Below are positions 17,780-26,639 of a DNA stretch of 64,000 bases, one piece after another. The translations under genes and the position numbers were made by a program. The stretch covers positions 186,001 through 250,000 of the forward strand of contig NZ_OCND01000001.1 of the NCBI RefSeq assembly GCF_900215535.1, read 5' to 3'. This stretch comes from Pseudoxanthomonas wuyuanensis (GTDB taxonomy: Bacteria; Pseudomonadota; Gammaproteobacteria; Xanthomonadales; Xanthomonadaceae). A model generated the notes under the pieces. It worked only from the letters and a program-made list of their open reading frames with translations, was not told where the DNA came from and did not search any database. Position 1 is the first letter of the stretch, and each line of letters starts with the position of its first letter.

Positions 17780-18994
17780 TCAGAACATCATGCCCAACAC
17801 GCGCTTGACCAGTTCGGCGAATGGAATGACGGTCAGCACCAGCGGCAGGAAAGGTGTCGCTGTCGCCGCGACGAGTTGGAGCAATGTGCGCAGATCGAAA
17901 GCAACCGGCCACATCTCGCGTACGATGTCGCTGCTGCCCGCCAGGTCGGCCAGCGACTGGATATCGGCGCTGCCGACCAGCGGATCGCCAGCCGGCACAT
18001 GGCCGCCTTGCAGCCATTTACGTTCGAACTCACGTACATAGGTGGTGGCCAGCGCGCCGTACTTGCGCAATCCCACACGCCGCGCCTCCATCAGGTCGGG
18101 CGAGAAGAACAGCAAGGGCACCACGACCATCGCCACCAGCAGGATGACCAGCACCACGATCTCGTTGCGGAACTCGAGCGCGTCGTTGGCGCCGGTCAGC
18201 ACGCGGCTGAAGATGATGCCGGAGACAACCACACCCTGCCCGAACAGCACCGGCATGAAGCCGGACACGCTTTCGCCCAGGAAGCCCAGACCGCCGGCAC
18301 GGTCGGGATGGGTGGCTTTCAACTCCAGCGGGAGCCGCGAAACCTGCCAGAGGAAGCGCCACCAGAGAGCCAGCCGGAAGTACCAGCGTAGCAGCAGGAA
18401 CTGGAATATGGGCGCGCTGATGTGGACGAACCACCACCCGGCACGGTTCAGGTCGATGCGACCGGCATCGGCGCTGGCGTACCAGGTGTCGGTCTGCAGC
18501 GCCAGACCATGTTGCCAGACCCATGGCCCCAGCAGAAACACCAGCGCAAGCAGTGCGATTTCCGCGGCTATCGAGTTGCGCCAGCGCATTGCGCCGGCGA
18601 TGGCTTCCTCGAATCGAGGCATCGATGCTTCGGCCACGATACCGCGTTCGCGGAATTGCCAGACGATTTCCCGCACCCGCGCATGCACCATAAGTTCCGC
18701 AAACAGCAGGATCGGCAATGCGACCAGGAACCTCGCATAGGTTTCCACATCCTGAAGGAACGGCACGACCACGCCGCTCACGGCGTTGCCTTCGGCGACA
18801 GTCAGCGCCAACAGCGGTAGCCAGGCCAGCGCCGGAATCACCAGCATACGCCGGTGCACCAGATCCAGCGGCGGCCGAACCAGTCGCGTCTTGAGGAACA
18901 ACCGGTACAACGGCCCGCCGACAACCAGCGAAAAATCCCCGGTGTCGGCTGCCGTTGCGATGCTGCCATCTGCGGTGGTTTTTGGCGGTTTCAT
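17780..18994 (-). CDS. Multi-pass membrane protein, unknown function
   Basis: A 404-residue membrane protein with at least six hydrophobic helices (for example MLVIPALAWLPLLALTVAEG, FLVALPILLFAELMVH, IVVLVILLVAMVVVPLLFFS and the C-terminal FLPLVLTVIPFAELVKRVLG). Large charged stretches lie between them, including a cytoplasmic segment with TTYVREFERKWLQGGH. The ATG at 18994 is preferred to the TTG at 19000. I do not recognise a named family with confidence. It is co-transcribed with marC and lies next to the arylsulfatase operon, so a place in the same envelope module is possible. Confidence 0.75.
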   Translation of the reverse strand: MKPPKTTADGSIATAADTGDFSLVVGGPLYRLFLKTRLVRPPLDLVHRRMLVIPALAWLPLLALTVAEGNAVSGVVVPFLQDVETYARFLVALPILLFAELMVHARVREIVWQFRERGIVAEASMPRFEEAIAGAMRWRNSIAAEIALLALVFLLGPWVWQHGLALQTDTWYASADAGRIDLNRAGWWFVHISAPIFQFLLLRWYFRLALWWRFLWQVSRLPLELKATHPDRAGGLGFLGESVSGFMPVLFGQGVVVSGIIFSRVLTGANDALEFRNEIVVLVILLVAMVVVPLLFFSPDLMEARRVGLRKYGALATTYVREFERKWLQGGHVPAGDPLVGSADIQSLADLAGSSDIVREMWPVAFDLRTLLQLVAATATPFLPLVLTVIPFAELVKRVLGMMF

Positions 18995-19215
18995 CTGCAA
19001 CCTGGCAACGAAGGCAGGGAATGCGCAGGGAGATCAAGATGCCGGGCTGAATCCGACAGCTTCCTGCGACGCTTCACGAGCCTCCTCGGGAAGGCCGGAC
19101 TCGCCCCATACCCTTTGCAGGCGCAGGACGAATCCGGATGCGGCAATCTATGACAAAAGAGCTGCGGCGATGATTACTTCCCAGTGCCTTGTGAGGTATA
19201 TGGAACGACCGCTCT

Positions 19216-21534
19216 CTAGGCGGTTACATACCTCACATGCACCTGATCGATGGTGCCGTTGAACTTGAACGGCACCTTGTCGCAGTAGTCAAGAGACACC
19301 GGCGATCCGAGCGCTTTTCCGATGTCAAGGCAATCGTTGGCGGTGAACAACAACGGCGCGCTTACCGGAACCGTTCCTTCGGCGAAGAGCTGGCCGTTTG
19401 CTTTCAAGGTCACCTTCAGCGGACCGGCAGGCTTGAGCTCGACGTAGGCGGTCTCGACTTCGATCTTGACCTTGCCTGTCGGCAGTTTGTCCTTGGCGCG
19501 AATCTTCGTACGCTGGATCAGGAACAGGTTGTACTCGTAGCAGAGGATGCCGTCCTCGACGAAACATGTGAGGCCACCGGAGTTGGAACCCAGTTTGTAG
19601 AGCACGCCGTTGGCGTCTTCGGGAATGTCGGCATCGATGGTGACCACATTGGGCTTGTTGCCGAGCGCCGGCGCGCAGAATTCAGGCATGCGCACCGTGC
19701 TCCCCGAGAAGGTCCACTCCTTGTAGGGAGGTGCGATGCGCATCTCGGGATGCAGCGCTACCACCCACAGCCCGCCACCGATCGGCAGCACGTTGTTCTT
19801 TGTCGCTTCAACCAGGAAGATGTCCTTCATCTGCGCCACTTTCTCCGGCATCTTCGCAGCCAGATCGTTGGCCTGGCTCCAATCCTCTTCCAGGTTGTAG
19901 AGTTCCCATGTGTCGGCATCGGGTGTCCACTCGTGGATGCCCGGAGGCAGGCCGGGCAGCCACGGCGTGCGGGGCCCGAATGCCGATGCCATCCAACCAT
20001 CATGGTAGATGGACCGACTTCCCATGATTTCGAAGTACTGCGTCAGCAGCCTGCCTTTCGCCTTCGAATCGTCGAACGAATACGCGAAGCTCACGCCATC
20101 GATGGGGTCCTGGGGGATGCCGTTGACCACCGTGGGCGGAGTGATACCGATTACCTCGTAGATGGTCGGCACCAGGTCGTTGCAATGGTGGAACTGGGTA
20201 CGTGGGGTGGAATCAGGCTTGATCTTCGCCGGCCAACGCACGGCCATCGGATTGCGCGTGCCACCGAAGTGCGAGGCCAGAAGCTTGGTGCCTTTGTAAG
20301 GCGTGCTTCCGGCCCAGGCCCAGCCGGCGTGGTACTGGTTATCGGTCTTGGGCGAGCCAAGCGCGTCCAGACCGCCGAGTTCCTCGAGCGCTGCGATGTG
20401 TTGGTCCACCGTGGTCGGAATTCCGTTTTGTGCCAGCAGCTCGCTGATGGTGCCGTTCTGCCCCTCCGACGACGAACCGTTGTCGCCCCAGATATAGAAC
20501 ACCAGCGTGTTCTCTGCGTAGCCGAGCTTGTCGATCTCATCGAGCAACCGACCGACCTGCACGTCCACATGCTCGGCATAGCCGGCAGCCACTTCCATCA
20601 GGCGGCGCTGGAACGGCCGCTGGTGCTCCGGAATGCTTTCCCACGACGGCATCGTCTCGTGCCGCGGCGTCAGTTGCGCATTGGCGGGAATCCATCCTTT
20701 CTCTTTCGCCCGCTTGAATACGCGTTCCCGGTACGCGTCCCAGCCATCATCGAACTTGCCCTTGTATTTGTCCGCCCATTCCTTCATGACATGGTGCGGG
20801 CCATGGATCGCGCCACTCGCCCAGTACATATAGAACGGCTTGTCGGGCTGCATGCCCTTGTGCTTCTGCAACCAGTCGATGGCGTCGTCGGCCAGGTCTT
20901 CGCTGAGGTGATAGCCCTCTTCGGGCGTCTTCGGCGGCAGCACTACCGTGGTGTTGCGCACCAGATTGGGTTCGTACTGCGATGCTTCGCCAGCGAGAAA
21001 TCCGTAGAAGTACTCGAAGCCAAGCCCTGTGGGCCAGCTGTCGAATGGACCAGCGACGGTCGTCTCTTCGGCCGGAGTATTGTGCCACTTGCCCCACGCC
21101 GCGGTGCAATAGCCGTACTGTTTCAGGACCTCGGCCGCGAGTGCGCTGCTTTTGGGTATGTGACCGGAGTAGCCGTCCCAGTCATTGGCCAGTTCCGCGA
21201 TCTGGCCGTTGCCGACGCGGTGGTGGTTGCGGCCGCTCAGCAGCGACGCACGCGTCGGCGAGCACATCGCCGTCGTGTGGAAGCGGTTGTAAGCGATGCC
21301 TTCCTTGACGACACGATCCAACGTTCTGGTCTGGACTTCGCCGCCGAACGTAGTGGGAAGGCCAGGGCCCGCGTCGTCGATCAGGATGACCAGGATATTG
21401 GGCGCATCTTCTGGCAAGTGCCGCTCTTTCGGATTCGGCTTATAGACCGACTCCTGCATGGTGCGTCCGGCGATGCTGCCCGACCGTTCGCGCGGGAATG
21501 GTAGAGAATCCTGCTTTGCAGTCTTTGTGCTCAT
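19216..21534 (-). CDS. Arylsulfatase, formylglycine-dependent (type I), cytoplasmic
   Basis: A 772-residue alkaline-phosphatase-fold sulfatase that hydrolyses sulfate esters with a formylglycine cofactor and a divalent metal. The metal ligands are in ILVILIDDAGPG. The modification motif is MCSPTRASLLSGRNHHRVG, whose Cys is to be converted to formylglycine. Later come GKWHNTPAEE, FYMYWASGAIHGPHH and FYIWGDNGSSSEGQ, which carry the other active-site residues. Its size and wording match the large AtsA-type sulfatases of mycobacteria and soil proteobacteria. No signal peptide is present, so it should act in the cytoplasm. It is the last gene of a five-gene operon that begins with its own formylglycine-generating enzyme. 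Confidence 0.93.
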   Translation of the reverse strand: MSTKTAKQDSLPFPRERSGSIAGRTMQESVYKPNPKERHLPEDAPNILVILIDDAGPGLPTTFGGEVQTRTLDRVVKEGIAYNRFHTTAMCSPTRASLLSGRNHHRVGNGQIAELANDWDGYSGHIPKSSALAAEVLKQYGYCTAAWGKWHNTPAEETTVAGPFDSWPTGLGFEYFYGFLAGEASQYEPNLVRNTTVVLPPKTPEEGYHLSEDLADDAIDWLQKHKGMQPDKPFYMYWASGAIHGPHHVMKEWADKYKGKFDDGWDAYRERVFKRAKEKGWIPANAQLTPRHETMPSWESIPEHQRPFQRRLMEVAAGYAEHVDVQVGRLLDEIDKLGYAENTLVFYIWGDNGSSSEGQNGTISELLAQNGIPTTVDQHIAALEELGGLDALGSPKTDNQYHAGWAWAGSTPYKGTKLLASHFGGTRNPMAVRWPAKIKPDSTPRTQFHHCNDLVPTIYEVIGITPPTVVNGIPQDPIDGVSFAYSFDDSKAKGRLLTQYFEIMGSRSIYHDGWMASAFGPRTPWLPGLPPGIHEWTPDADTWELYNLEEDWSQANDLAAKMPEKVAQMKDIFLVEATKNNVLPIGGGLWVVALHPEMRIAPPYKEWTFSGSTVRMPEFCAPALGNKPNVVTIDADIPEDANGVLYKLGSNSGGLTCFVEDGILCYEYNLFLIQRTKIRAKDKLPTGKVKIEVETAYVELKPAGPLKVTLKANGQLFAEGTVPVSAPLLFTANDCLDIGKALGSPVSLDYCDKVPFKFNGTIDQVHVRYVTA

Positions 21535-21662
21535 TTCCTTGCTCCTGATGATTTGACGACAAGACAACCTTCCGGAAACAGATAGCTACGCTCAAGACCG
21601 ATGCCTGATCTCCCAGCCCGCACGATGCAAGATGACTTCTTCACATCTTCGTGAGGGCGGCA

Positions 21663-22058
21663 TCAGCGGTCGGCATTGCGCACTTTCCTGTGCGCGATCC
21701 GTGTGACCAATCCGCGCAGAATCAGGTAGGGCAGGATCGCCAGCACGAACGCGACGACGATCGCCTCGCCCGGATAGACAAAGCGCAGGACGATGACCTG
21801 GTAGACAACGTCCAGGATCAGCGCCAGAACGAACACCTTGCCGACGCTCTTCCATCCGTCCTTGACCATGTCCCTGCGGTGGACCGGGTCGGTCAGCAAA
21901 CTCCAGAAGTACGGCGGTTTTCCGGCCTTGGCGTCTTTGAGCCCCGAGACGACCGCAAAGACCGAGGCCATGACCGGTTGCAGAAGCAGCCTGAACTTCA
22001 TCGGCCCGCTGACGCGGTCGGTCAAGTTTTCGACGAATCGCATCCACATCTCGTCCAT
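21663..22058 (-). CDS. Small membrane protein of the sulfatase operon
   Basis: A 131-residue protein with two or three hydrophobic helices (VGKVFVLALILDVVYQVIVL and AIVVAFVLAILPYLILRGL) after an N-terminal half containing FRLLLQPVMASVFAVVSGLK and the polar phrase AGKPPYFWSLLTDPVHR. The ATG at 22058 has GAGGA seven bases upstream and lies 16 bp after the DUF202 gene. I know this type as a conserved hypothetical protein often next to DUF202 and arylsulfatase genes, but cannot name its function. Confidence 0.75.
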   Translation of the reverse strand: MDEMWMRFVENLTDRVSGPMKFRLLLQPVMASVFAVVSGLKDAKAGKPPYFWSLLTDPVHRRDMVKDGWKSVGKVFVLALILDVVYQVIVLRFVYPGEAIVVAFVLAILPYLILRGLVTRIAHRKVRNADR

Positions 22059-22074
22059 ATCGGAGTCCTCGGGA

Positions 22075-22566
22075 CTACTGCTGAAGGAACAGCCAGGCCG
22101 AGGTAAATCCACCGGCCAGGATCAGCAGCACCGTCAGCATGATCACCGCACGATGAAGCGGCCTGAAGATCGCCTGCTCAATGTCCCGGTTGACGTGCCA
22201 GTAGCGGTACAGCGACCACGCGATAAGCGCCAGACCGATGATGACCATGCCGGCACCGGCGTGCTCGGAACTGCGCAGCATTGGCCCGGTCTGGTCAGAG
22301 GCCAGTTTTCCGTGTTCCTGCAGGAACAGGCTGAAGCGGTTGATGGTGATGCCGAAGCCGATCAGCGATATCGATGTGCGCAGGTACGCCAGGTGCGTAC
22401 GCTCGTTGGCCAGGTGCGAGCGCAGGTCGGCCAGTCCGGTGCGCTTGATCGACAGCTTGGTGCGGTGCGTCGACAGCAAGGTCGAGGCGGTGCCGCTGTC
22501 TTTTCCTTGAATGGAACTGGCCAGCTCCTCGGGCAACCCGGGGTCGGGCGACTGCGTCGTATTCAT
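22075..22566 (-). CDS. DUF202 (YidH-family) membrane protein
   Basis: A 163-residue protein. The first 55 residues are polar, then HLANERTHLAYLRTSISLIG, the DUF202 signature (NERTxLAWxRT), opens the first of three transmembrane helices. GAGMVIIGLALIAWSLYRYW and AVIMLTVLLILAGGFTSAWL form the others. The start codon overlaps the stop of the DUF1622 gene by ATGA, which indicates translational coupling. Function of the family is unknown. Confidence 0.88.
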   Translation of the reverse strand: MNTTQSPDPGLPEELASSIQGKDSGTASTLLSTHRTKLSIKRTGLADLRSHLANERTHLAYLRTSISLIGFGITINRFSLFLQEHGKLASDQTGPMLRSSEHAGAGMVIIGLALIAWSLYRYWHVNRDIEQAIFRPLHRAVIMLTVLLILAGGFTSAWLFLQQ

Positions 22567-22910
22567 GAGGACTCCTGGGTCAAGCTTGCGGCCTCGAGGT
22601 CGCGTTCGAGAAAGAAATTGAGGAAAGTGCGTATCACCGCTATTGCGCCGAGTTGGCCAATGGCTTCCCAATCCGGAGAGATGGCGGTGCGTACAACGTC
22701 GGCGGCCAGCATGAATTCCAGACCCAGCAGCAGCCAACGCGCCAAACTGAGCCAAGCGGCGCGGCGCATTCCGTGGGTGACGCGGCCACGCAATAGCGGC
22801 CACAAGGAGCGGTAGGCCGCTTCCAGGCCGCCGACCGCGACGACCAGAATGGAAATCGCTTCCAGCGCCAGCGCAACGTATGTCGCGATATTCTTGAAGA
22901 TATCTTCCAC
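22563..22910 (-). CDS. DUF1622 membrane protein
   Basis: A 115-residue protein with an N-terminal helix (ALEAISILVVAVGGLEA), a basic loop, and a second region LARWLLLGLEFMLAADVVRT followed by AIVRTFLNFFLERDLE-type wording (AVIRTFLNFFLERDLE), the DUF1622 signature. It begins 3 bp after the stop of the FGE gene and overlaps the DUF202 gene. Members are inner-membrane proteins without known activity. Confidence 0.88.
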   Translation of the reverse strand: MEDIFKNIATYVALALEAISILVVAVGGLEAAYRSLWPLLRGRVTHGMRRAAWLSLARWLLLGLEFMLAADVVRTAISPDWEAIGQLGAIAVIRTFLNFFLERDLEAASLTQESS

Positions 22911-22913
22911 GGT

Positions 22914-23882
22914 CTACGCTCCGCGGATGACACAGCGGAAGCCAAGATGCGAGGTGGACGTATCCACCGGCTGCGACAGGCGCGCGGCAGGACGATAGCG
23001 TTGGCAGTAGTTCGGCGCGCACAGGTGCGATCCGCCCTTTATCACCTTGCGTGGAATGCGGACGTGCGGCTGCGCAGGATCATAGCTGGCGTCCTGCGTA
23101 CCGCCGCGAGGATTGTTGGGAATGCAGCACGCCTTGGGCGCAGGTTCGGCGTGGCGCGGGCTATACCAATCGCAGGTCCATTCCCACACGTTTCCGATCA
23201 TGTCCGACAGACCGTACGCATTGGCCGGGTAAGCGCCCACCGGCGAGGTGCCGGCGTGACCATCGTCGGCAAGGTTCTGCCAAGGGAAATCGCCTTGCCA
23301 AGTGTTGGCCAGATGCCGTCCGCCCGGAGCCAGCTCATCACCCCAGGCGAATTCGGTATCGCCGCCAGCACCCCGCGCCGCCCATTCCCACTCGGCCTCG
23401 TAAGGTAGTCGCTTGCCCACCCAGTCCGCATATGCCTCAATGTCTGCGTATGCCAAGTGCACGACCGGATGGTCGTCCAATGCGGTGATCGAACTGTCCG
23501 GACCTTGCGGATGCCGCCAGTTCGCGCCCGCTACGAACTGCCACCATTGATAGGCGTCTCCCAAACTCACCCGGCCCGGCGGCGGCACGAACACCGCCGA
23601 AGCTGCCACCAACATCTCCGGATCCGCGTCGGGATAGTCGGAAGCATCGGGAGCCCTCTCGCAGAAGGTGACGTAACCAGTTGCCTCGACGAAATCCCGG
23701 AACTGCGCATTGGTCACAGGAGAGGCGTCCATCCAGAAACCATCCACCTTGACCGGATGCGCCGGCGCCTCTTCGGGGTAGTGGCGGTCGGATCCCATCC
23801 GGTAGGTGCCCGGTGGAATCCATACCATGCCGGGCAAGCCGGCGAAGTCAGGAGAAGTGGCGGCGGTCGACTGCGCGTTCAT
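22914..23882 (-). CDS. Formylglycine-generating enzyme (sulfatase-activating, SUMF1/FGE family)
   Basis: A 322-residue FGE that oxidises the motif Cys of type I sulfatases to formylglycine using oxygen. The family frame is complete: GMVWIPPGTYRMGSDRHYPE, PVTNAQFRDFVEATGY, YEAEWEWAARGG-like YEAEWEWAARGAGG, MIGNVWEWTCDWY and the C-terminal KGGSHLCAPNYCQRYRPAAR. The two Cys in the last segment, four residues apart, correspond to the copper/substrate-binding pair of true FGEs. It lacks a signal peptide, matching the cytoplasmic sulfatase at the end of the same operon (FGE, DUF1622, DUF202, small membrane protein, sulfatase), which makes that sulfatase its obvious client. Confidence 0.93.
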   Translation of the reverse strand: MNAQSTAATSPDFAGLPGMVWIPPGTYRMGSDRHYPEEAPAHPVKVDGFWMDASPVTNAQFRDFVEATGYVTFCERAPDASDYPDADPEMLVAASAVFVPPPGRVSLGDAYQWWQFVAGANWRHPQGPDSSITALDDHPVVHLAYADIEAYADWVGKRLPYEAEWEWAARGAGGDTEFAWGDELAPGGRHLANTWQGDFPWQNLADDGHAGTSPVGAYPANAYGLSDMIGNVWEWTCDWYSPRHAEPAPKACCIPNNPRGGTQDASYDPAQPHVRIPRKVIKGGSHLCAPNYCQRYRPAARLSQPVDTSTSHLGFRCVIRGA

Positions 23883-24326
23883 CGGCGTTCATCCCGAAGT
23901 GAATCGATTGCACTACCCTGGATTTGCATGCCGATGATGCGGAAAGTAAACGGTGCGTCGTGCATCGCTATCGCCACCTCAGTTGTAGGATTACCAAGCC
24001 GCGGCTCAGCGGCGTTGGCGAATCGGTGGTTATCGGCAAGCCCCCCATAGCGCACGCGCCCCGTCCGATCGGCCGAAACAGCAACCAACAGCTATGCGCA
24101 TCCCAAAACCGGGAATCACCGAAGAGCAGTGCGGTCTTGCGCGTTGACGGAAGCCATCATCCTGCCCCCGCTATACGCCTGCCATTGGACCTAGGGCGTA
24201 CCGCTTGTTCTTGGCCAAACGCTTGGCAGGGGAAACCCACATGCCCTGGCTGTCGCCAGTGGTAGCCGGCGCATTTTGTTTCAGGTTAGCAACCTGGCCG
24301 ACTCAAACTTCACCGCCCAGGCGGGA
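23883..24326. other. Upstream region of the sulfatase operon, no gene recognised
   Basis: About 440 bp without a coding sequence I can support. A minus-strand frame at 23879-24088 overlaps the FGE start and has no family resemblance. The GGACCTAGG motif at 24183-24196 lies 300 bp upstream of the FGE start and is the best regulatory candidate. Confidence 0.45.
24183..24196. promoter_or_regulatory. GGACCTAGG motif upstream of the sulfatase operon
   Basis: CATTGGACCTAGGG, the closest match to the dyad at 9441 and to 5538. Confidence 0.4.
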
Positions 24327-24731
24327 TCATGACTGACTACGTGAATCATGGTGCGCTCCAGCGTGTTTGCGTAACGCTTTCGCTAGATTCTGTCCAAACA
24401 ATGCTCCGATCCCTACAGCGGAAAGCGAGGTGGCAATAGGCACAGCGTTGCTTGAAACGAGATCTGCATACGTCAGGCCAAGAGGGAATCTATGCACGTA
24501 GTAGATCGCAAGTGCCCAAAAGACCGTGTATACGGCCATGGCGATGGGTGCGAAGTGGGCTCGGCGAGCGATAAATCCTCCGCAGGCGGCTGCAAGCAAG
24601 CCGAGTAGTGCGGTGGCAAATTGTGGCGAGGCATGGGCGGTTGACGCCGCGGCCGTGACATGCAGGTCCAGAACACTGCCAAGCGCAATAACAATGGTCA
24701 GCATCGCGACGGTGCCAATGACTATGCGCAT
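24327..24731 (-). CDS. Small four-helix membrane protein, unknown function
   Basis: A 134-residue protein with about four hydrophobic helices (TVAMLTIVIALGSVLDLHV, ATALLGLLAAACGGFIA, AMAVYTVFWALAIYY, AVPIATSLSAVGIGALFGQN) and a basic C-terminus. The ATG at 24731 is preceded by AAGGAT. A start further upstream would add residues from the spacer. Base composition is less GC-rich than in the genes to its left. It follows the broken SEC-C gene on the same strand. No family is recognised. Confidence 0.6.
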   Translation of the reverse strand: MRIVIGTVAMLTIVIALGSVLDLHVTAAASTAHASPQFATALLGLLAAACGGFIARRAHFAPIAMAVYTVFWALAIYYVHRFPLGLTYADLVSSNAVPIATSLSAVGIGALFGQNLAKALRKHAGAHHDSRSQS

Positions 24732-24817
24732 GACTGTATCCTTTGATTTCGACCTAATCATTGTCTGCCTTGCCACGACAGCGCCACACCCTCCACAGGG
24801 CGTGGCGCCGGAGACGC

Positions 24818-25057
24818 CTAACGGAAGTAGTCATGGCGGTTGATGCCATCAAAAGCTACCTGAAACCAGGCAGCACCGCTTGAAACGACCTCCCAGAGCC
24901 GCAGGGGCAGGGATCGTTGCGGCCAAGCTTTTCGCAAAGTTCTTTGTCTCCGTGGACGAATCTGCGCCCCTTCTTGACGTTGGTCTCGGACGGGAATCCT
25001 TTGCGGCGCTTGCTCGTTATCTCAAAAGGAAGCCGGGTTGTGGTTGTGACGCTTCAT
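24818..25057 (-). pseudogene. SEC-C motif protein, broken by frameshifts
   Basis: A strong AGGAGG leads to an ATG at 25057, but the start frame stops after 11 codons ([11 protein letters not shown]). After a one-base shift the next frame reads [20 protein letters not shown], then [13 protein letters not shown] and [12 protein letters not shown], the SEC-C zinc motif. A further one-base shift is needed to read [10 protein letters not shown], and another to reach the ending DGINRHDYFR at a TAG. The parts join into one protein of about 80 residues of the small SEC-C family, so the gene is a pseudogene with three frame breaks (or the sequence has errors). An attC-like hairpin lies just upstream. 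Confidence 0.65.
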
Positions 25058-25110
25058 GGGACACCTCCTATGTTGCCCGGAATGGGCTGCGGCATTGTAT
25101 CCGGAAGCTG

Positions 25111-25168
25111 GCCTGACGCTTGAATCAGGAGGTCGACCCACGAAGCGGCTTCGGGTCGAAATGGAACC
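25111..25168 (-). repeat. Degenerate attC-like hairpin
   Basis: On the minus strand a TCGACCC/GGGTCGA stem encloses GAAGCCGCTTCG and is followed by GATTCAAGCGTCAGGC, which resembles the attC ending ATTCAAGCGTTAGGC. It is oriented like the array at 30.4-37.0 kb and sits directly upstream of the SEC-C pseudogene. The remaining spacer up to 25337 holds no gene I can support. Confidence 0.4.
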
Positions 25169-25337
25169 GCGCCTTTTGCGCCGGAGCGGTGTTGCAGATC
25201 CGCGCGATACCACACGGTAGCGCTGTCGTTTGCGCCTTGCCCTGGCACAAGATCCATCGGGTTGATCTATCCCAACAAGCGTCGAACACCGCATCAGCTT
25301 CCAGGAACATCGGAGACGCGGCCCAGACCAACGGTTC

Positions 25338-26639
25338 TCAAGCCGTCGCGGCAATCTCCCGCAACGCCTCGACCAAGCGGTCGATCTCGTACTCACGGTT
25401 GAACAGTGCCGGCGTCACCCGTACGCACGCGCCTGAGGCCAGGCCGTCGCGATGCACCACCTGGATGCCGTAGGCATCGTGCAGGCGCATGGACAGTGCC
25501 TGGTTGTCGGCCAGCGAGGTCCGGCCGCGCAGACGGAACGCGGCGATGGCACTGTGCAGCCGCGGATCATCGCCGCCGAGCAGTTCATAGGCTCCGGTGG
25601 CACGCGCCGCATCGACCCAGCGATTGCGCAGCGACAGTAGACGCGCGCGACGCGTCGACATGTCGATCCGGGCATGCAAGTCCAACGCCTCGGGCAGGGC
25701 CATGAACGCGGCAAAGTTGGCCGTGCCGGTATGCACCCGCGCCTGTACCGAGCCGTGCGGGTCGGGCTCCCCCATGTACGGGTCGATCCGTCCGGCGCAA
25801 CCGCGGCGGATATACAGTCCACCCACGCCCACCGGCGCGCCAAGCCACTTGTGGAAGTTGACGCCGACAAAGTCGGCGCCGAGCGCGGCCACCTCCAGAC
25901 CGACCTGGCCGATGCCATGCGCGGCATCGACGATGACATCGATGCCGCGCGCACGTGCCAGCGCTGCAATCTCGGCCACCGGCAGCAGCAGGCCGTTGCG
26001 ATGGCTGACCTGGGTCAGCAGCAGCATGCGCAGATTGGGATGACGCTCCATCGCCTGCGCGTAGCTGTCGATCACGCCCTGCCAGGTCGCTGGTTCGGGC
26101 AGGGCGATCTCCACCACCTCCACGCCGCGGCGCTGCCGCAACCAGCGCATCGCGGTGATCATGCTGTCGTAGTCGACATCGGCGCAAAGCACCGCATCGC
26201 CAGGCTGCAGCCGGTTGTAACCGCCGATCAGGGCGTGCAGCGCCTCGGTCGCGTTGCGGGTCAGCACCAACTCATCGCTGCCGATACCGAGCGCTTCGGC
26301 CGCCCGCGCCTGGGCGGCCCGGTAGCGTGCGGGGTACTCACCCCGGGCGAACGACGCGCCTTCGCGATTGACTTGCGCAAGATAGCCCAGGTAGGCCTGT
26401 TCGACAGGCCGCGCCATCAATCCCCAGTAGCCGTTCTCCAACGGCACCGGGGAGCGGGCGACGTCGTACAACGCCGCCACCCGTGCCCAGGCATCGGCCG
26501 GCACCAGCGCATCGATCTGCGTGCCGGCACCGGCACGGATACCGCCGGCAGCCGCGACCAGCGGCAGCGCGGCGGTGGCCTGCAGCAGGCGGCGACGCGC
26601 CGGATCGGCGGACTCAGAAGCGGTAGTGCAACTGCGCAT
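25338..26639 (-). CDS. Class V aminotransferase (isopenicillin-N epimerase-like) with Tat-type signal
   Basis: A 433-residue PLP enzyme. An N-terminal twin-arginine-like signal (DPARRRLLQATAALPLVAAA) suggests export of a folded enzyme. The aminotransferase fold follows with TRNATEALHALIGGYNRL, the cofactor-binding VIVDAAHGIGQVGL and the Schiff-base Lys in VGVNFHKWLGAPVGVGGLY. This family includes isopenicillin-N epimerase-like and cysteine desulfurase-like enzymes, and the true substrate cannot be read. The start at 26639 lies inside the last codons of the TonB receptor, so the two are overlapping and translationally coupled. A periplasmic enzyme acting on the imported ligand is a fair inference. 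Confidence 0.82.
   Translation of the reverse strand: MRSCTTASESADPARRRLLQATAALPLVAAAGGIRAGAGTQIDALVPADAWARVAALYDVARSPVPLENGYWGLMARPVEQAYLGYLAQVNREGASFARGEYPARYRAAQARAAEALGIGSDELVLTRNATEALHALIGGYNRLQPGDAVLCADVDYDSMITAMRWLRQRRGVEVVEIALPEPATWQGVIDSYAQAMERHPNLRMLLLTQVSHRNGLLLPVAEIAALARARGIDVIVDAAHGIGQVGLEVAALGADFVGVNFHKWLGAPVGVGGLYIRRGCAGRIDPYMGEPDPHGSVQARVHTGTANFAAFMALPEALDLHARIDMSTRRARLLSLRNRWVDAARATGAYELLGGDDPRLHSAIAAFRLRGRTSLADNQALSMRLHDAYGIQVVHRDGLASGACVRVTPALFNREYEIDRLVEALREIAATA

Noticed and set aside
19237..21504. A 755-codon plus-strand frame opposite the arylsulfatase
   Set aside because: Shadow frame. The sulfatase motifs are all on the minus strand.
25125..25331. A 68-codon minus-strand frame upstream of the attC-like hairpin, possibly a cassette gene
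   Set aside because: No recognisable family and no clear ribosome binding site. Too weak to call.
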